A DNA stretch of 7,589 nt from Eubacteriales Family XIII. Incertae Sedis bacterium (lineage in GTDB: Bacteria > Bacillota > Clostridia > Peptostreptococcales > Anaerovoracaceae). The translations under genes were made by a program, and so were the position numbers. The notes beneath the pieces were generated by a model that made no database searches, was not told the origin of the DNA, and saw only the letters and a list, made by a program, of their open reading frames with translations. The stretch spans positions 1 through 7,589 of the forward strand of contig JAISZM010000158.1 of assembly GCA_031269205.1 (NCBI GenBank), read 5' to 3'. This document shows positions 6,486 to 7,589 of the stretch, in pieces. Each line of letters starts with the position of its first letter. The first letter of the stretch is position 1.

Positions 6486-6494
6486 TGATATACT
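6486..6494 (+). promoter_or_regulatory. Extended -10 promoter of the Nudix gene
   Basis: TGATATACT fits TGnTATAAT with one deviation, about 76 bases before the ATG at 6571. No good -35 hexamer stands at 16-18 bases upstream; TTGCCG at 6461-6466 is too distant (22 bases). The same -10 hexamer with the same TG extension occurs at the proA promoter. Confidence 0.45.
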
Positions 6495-6570
6495 TATTAT
6501 AAGACGACGGCACGATCAGGAAGGGCCATTCCTGGTCGCGGTACGCGCGCTGCGGAAGGAGCTGATATAT

Positions 6571-7014
6571 ATGTGGACGGGCGGAGTCAGAGTCATAATA
6601 ACGAACACCGAGGGCAGTATCCTGCTCGTGCGCCAACATCACGACGGCAGGGATATTTGGATGGCGCCGGGCGGAGGCATAGAGGACGGTGAAAACTCAC
6701 GGGACGCGGCGATACGCGAGGTTCTCGAAGAGACCGGACTCATCATCCACGTGGGGCGTCTGCTGTGGCACGTCGAGGAGACGTCGGAGCGCGGGCAACG
6801 CTTCGTGAACTTCTTCCTCGGAAAGATCATAGGCGGGCAGCCCGAGTTGGGTTCTGACCCGGAGCTTGGCGACGATCAGGTGCTCGATGAACTGAAATTC
6901 TTCTCGAAAGAAGAGATAGCCGGGATAGAACTCGTCTATCCCGACTACTTGCGCGATGAGATATGGGACGTCCTCGCGGAGACGCCGGAACACGACGTCT
7001 ACCGCTTGAGGTAA
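6571..7014 (+). CDS. Nudix hydrolase
   Basis: A 147-residue single-domain protein with a complete Nudix box: GX5E formed by G35 and E41, then REVLEETGL at 49-57 with the metal-binding glutamates E50, E53 and E54. The N-terminal strand GGVRVIITNTEGSILLVRQH and the MAPGGGIEDGE turn are typical of the superfamily. Such enzymes hydrolyse nucleoside diphosphates linked to another moiety (for example oxidised NTPs, ADP-ribose or NDP-sugars) with Mg2+; the substrate cannot be predicted here. Length is normal and no extra domain is present. The ATG at 6571 has AAGGAG (6556-6561) 9 bases upstream. The frame stays open upstream to 6445 but shows no ATG and no conserved residues. It appears to be monocistronic, divergent from proA and convergent with the flavodiiron gene. 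A housecleaning role is possible but is inference. Confidence 0.92.
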   Translation: MWTGGVRVIITNTEGSILLVRQHHDGRDIWMAPGGGIEDGENSRDAAIREVLEETGLIIHVGRLLWHVEETSERGQRFVNFFLGKIIGGQPELGSDPELGDDQVLDELKFFSKEEIAGIELVYPDYLRDEIWDVLAETPEHDVYRLR

Positions 7015-7115
7015 GCCCGCCTACAGACCGCCGCCCACGCCCACCGCAATGCCGCAATCCGTCGTCGCGGTCGCCGTCGTATGATCGTGGCGCCGCGCAT
7101 CGTGGCTTTAGTCTG

Positions 7116-7589
7116 TTAGTCCGCGGTCTGCTTTTCCGCAGCCGCTATCTCCGCGTTGATCGAATCGACGATGCTGTCGACCATCGAATCAAGTTCGGAT
7201 TCCTTGTCAGCGGACAGGTGCGAATTGATCGTCAACTCGTCGCTCAGCACGGTCATCTGCTTCAGCTCCTTATCCAGGAACTCGCGGATCAGATCGCCTG
7301 CCTTCGGCGCCCACGTGCCGTTTTCGATGACGGCGAAGGTGCGCTTCTGAAGATTGAGAGCTTTCATGTCCATGAGGTAGTTGTGGATGAGCGGGTAGAT
7401 GCCGAGGTTATACGTCACTGACGCGACGACGACGTGACTGTACTTGAAGGTTTCGGAGATGAGCCACGACACGTGCGTGTTCGACACGTCGCGCACCTTC
7501 ACGTCCTTCACGCCGCGCTCCCTGAGCTTGGCGGCGAGGGCGACGGCCGCGCTCTCCGTGTTGCCGTACATCGACGCGTAGATGACGAG
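7116..7589 (-). CDS. fprA: Flavodiiron protein (FprA-type), C-terminal flavodoxin domain; 5' part outside window
   Basis: The frame runs off the right edge, leaving the last 157 residues; the ATG at 7571 is internal, because LVIYAS before it belongs to the first flavodoxin strand. The FMN phosphate loop is S-M-Y-G-N-T (visible residues 6-11), followed by DVSNTHVSWLISE (34-46), the FMN-contact stretch SVTYNLGIYP (57-66) and NGTWAP (90-95). This pattern is characteristic of flavodiiron proteins rather than free flavodoxins. The missing N-terminal part should be a beta-lactamase-like domain with a di-iron site. These cytosolic enzymes reduce O2 to water and/or NO to N2O in anaerobes. The protein ends after the flavodoxin domain in a charged helix (DKESELDSMVDSIVDSINAE), so no C-terminal rubredoxin or flavin reductase is fused, which fits class A. 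A long-chain free flavodoxin is the less likely alternative. Confidence 0.82.
   Translation of the reverse strand, partial: LVIYASMYGNTESAAVALAAKLRERGVKDVKVRDVSNTHVSWLISETFKYSHVVVASVTYNLGIYPLIHNYLMDMKALNLQKRTFAVIENGTWAPKAGDLIREFLDKELKQMTVLSDELTINSHLSADKESELDSMVDSIVDSINAEIAAAEKQTAD

Larger units (their letters stand above)
6188..6570. other. 383-base divergent intergenic region between proA and the Nudix gene
   Basis: No gene is supported here. From left to right it holds the proA ribosome site and promoter (6194-6215), the inverted-repeat element (6222-6400), an unassigned stretch (6401-6430), a palindrome (6431-6447), an extended -10 motif for the Nudix gene (6486-6494) and its ribosome site AAGGAG (6556-6561). 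A - strand frame at 6451-6642 overlaps the Nudix start and has no recognisable protein features. Confidence 0.7.

Noticed and set aside
6451..6642. A 63-residue - strand frame overlapping the start of the Nudix gene
   Set aside because: It overlaps the ribosome site and first codons of a clear gene, has no convincing ribosome site of its own and resembles no family I know.
7015..7115. Terminator or repeat in the gap between the Nudix and flavodiiron genes
   Set aside because: There is only a short direct repeat, ATCGTGGC at 7084 and 7099, and scattered GC-rich symmetry; no stem followed by a U-run on either strand.

Overview
The window reads as a chromosomal segment of an anaerobic, GC-rich member of the Bacillota, probably class Clostridia. 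The evidence is the gene order carD, membrane-anchored PIN/TRAM protein, ispD/ispF, aminoacyl-tRNA synthetase, which follows the disA-linked cluster of many Firmicutes, and an A-type flavodiiron protein at the right edge, typical of anaerobes. The coding DNA is visibly GC-rich. Family- or genus-level placement is not possible from this sequence alone.

Left part (1-4826, all + strand): the 3' end of a CarD/CdnL-type RNA polymerase-binding regulator, a PIN/TRAM protein with four predicted membrane segments (yacL type), a single-chain IspD-IspF fusion of the MEP isoprenoid pathway, and a bacterial-type prolyl-tRNA synthetase with an editing insertion domain. Gaps are 90, 12 and 77 bases, so at least the PIN/TRAM and ispDF genes are probably cotranscribed, and the promoter of the cluster probably lies left of the window. 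A GC-rich hairpin lies at the convergent junction 4827-4888.

Middle (4889-6570): proA (gamma-glutamyl phosphate reductase, proline biosynthesis) is on the - strand, converging on proS. Its 5' side opens into a 383-base gap that separates it from a divergent Nudix gene. This gap holds the most unusual structure in the window: a 179-base element at 6222-6400, bounded by 28-base terminal inverted repeats (26/28 complementary), lower in GC than the genes, with internal hairpins. It looks like a MITE-type or hairpin-forming intergenic repeat. It sits between two extended -10 promoter motifs that point outwards to proA and to the Nudix gene.

Right part (6571-7589): a complete Nudix hydrolase gene (+), a roughly 100-base convergent gap without a clear terminator, and the C-terminal flavodoxin domain of a flavodiiron (FprA-type) oxygen/NO reductase on the - strand, running off the right edge.

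The genes are mostly housekeeping: transcription regulation, isoprenoid precursors, proline synthesis and charging, nucleotide hydrolysis and oxygen detoxification. I see no CRISPR array, transposase, phage gene, tRNA or rRNA. The observations worth following are the inverted-repeat element, the ispDF fusion with its Ala/Gly-rich expansions, and the outward-facing promoter pair.
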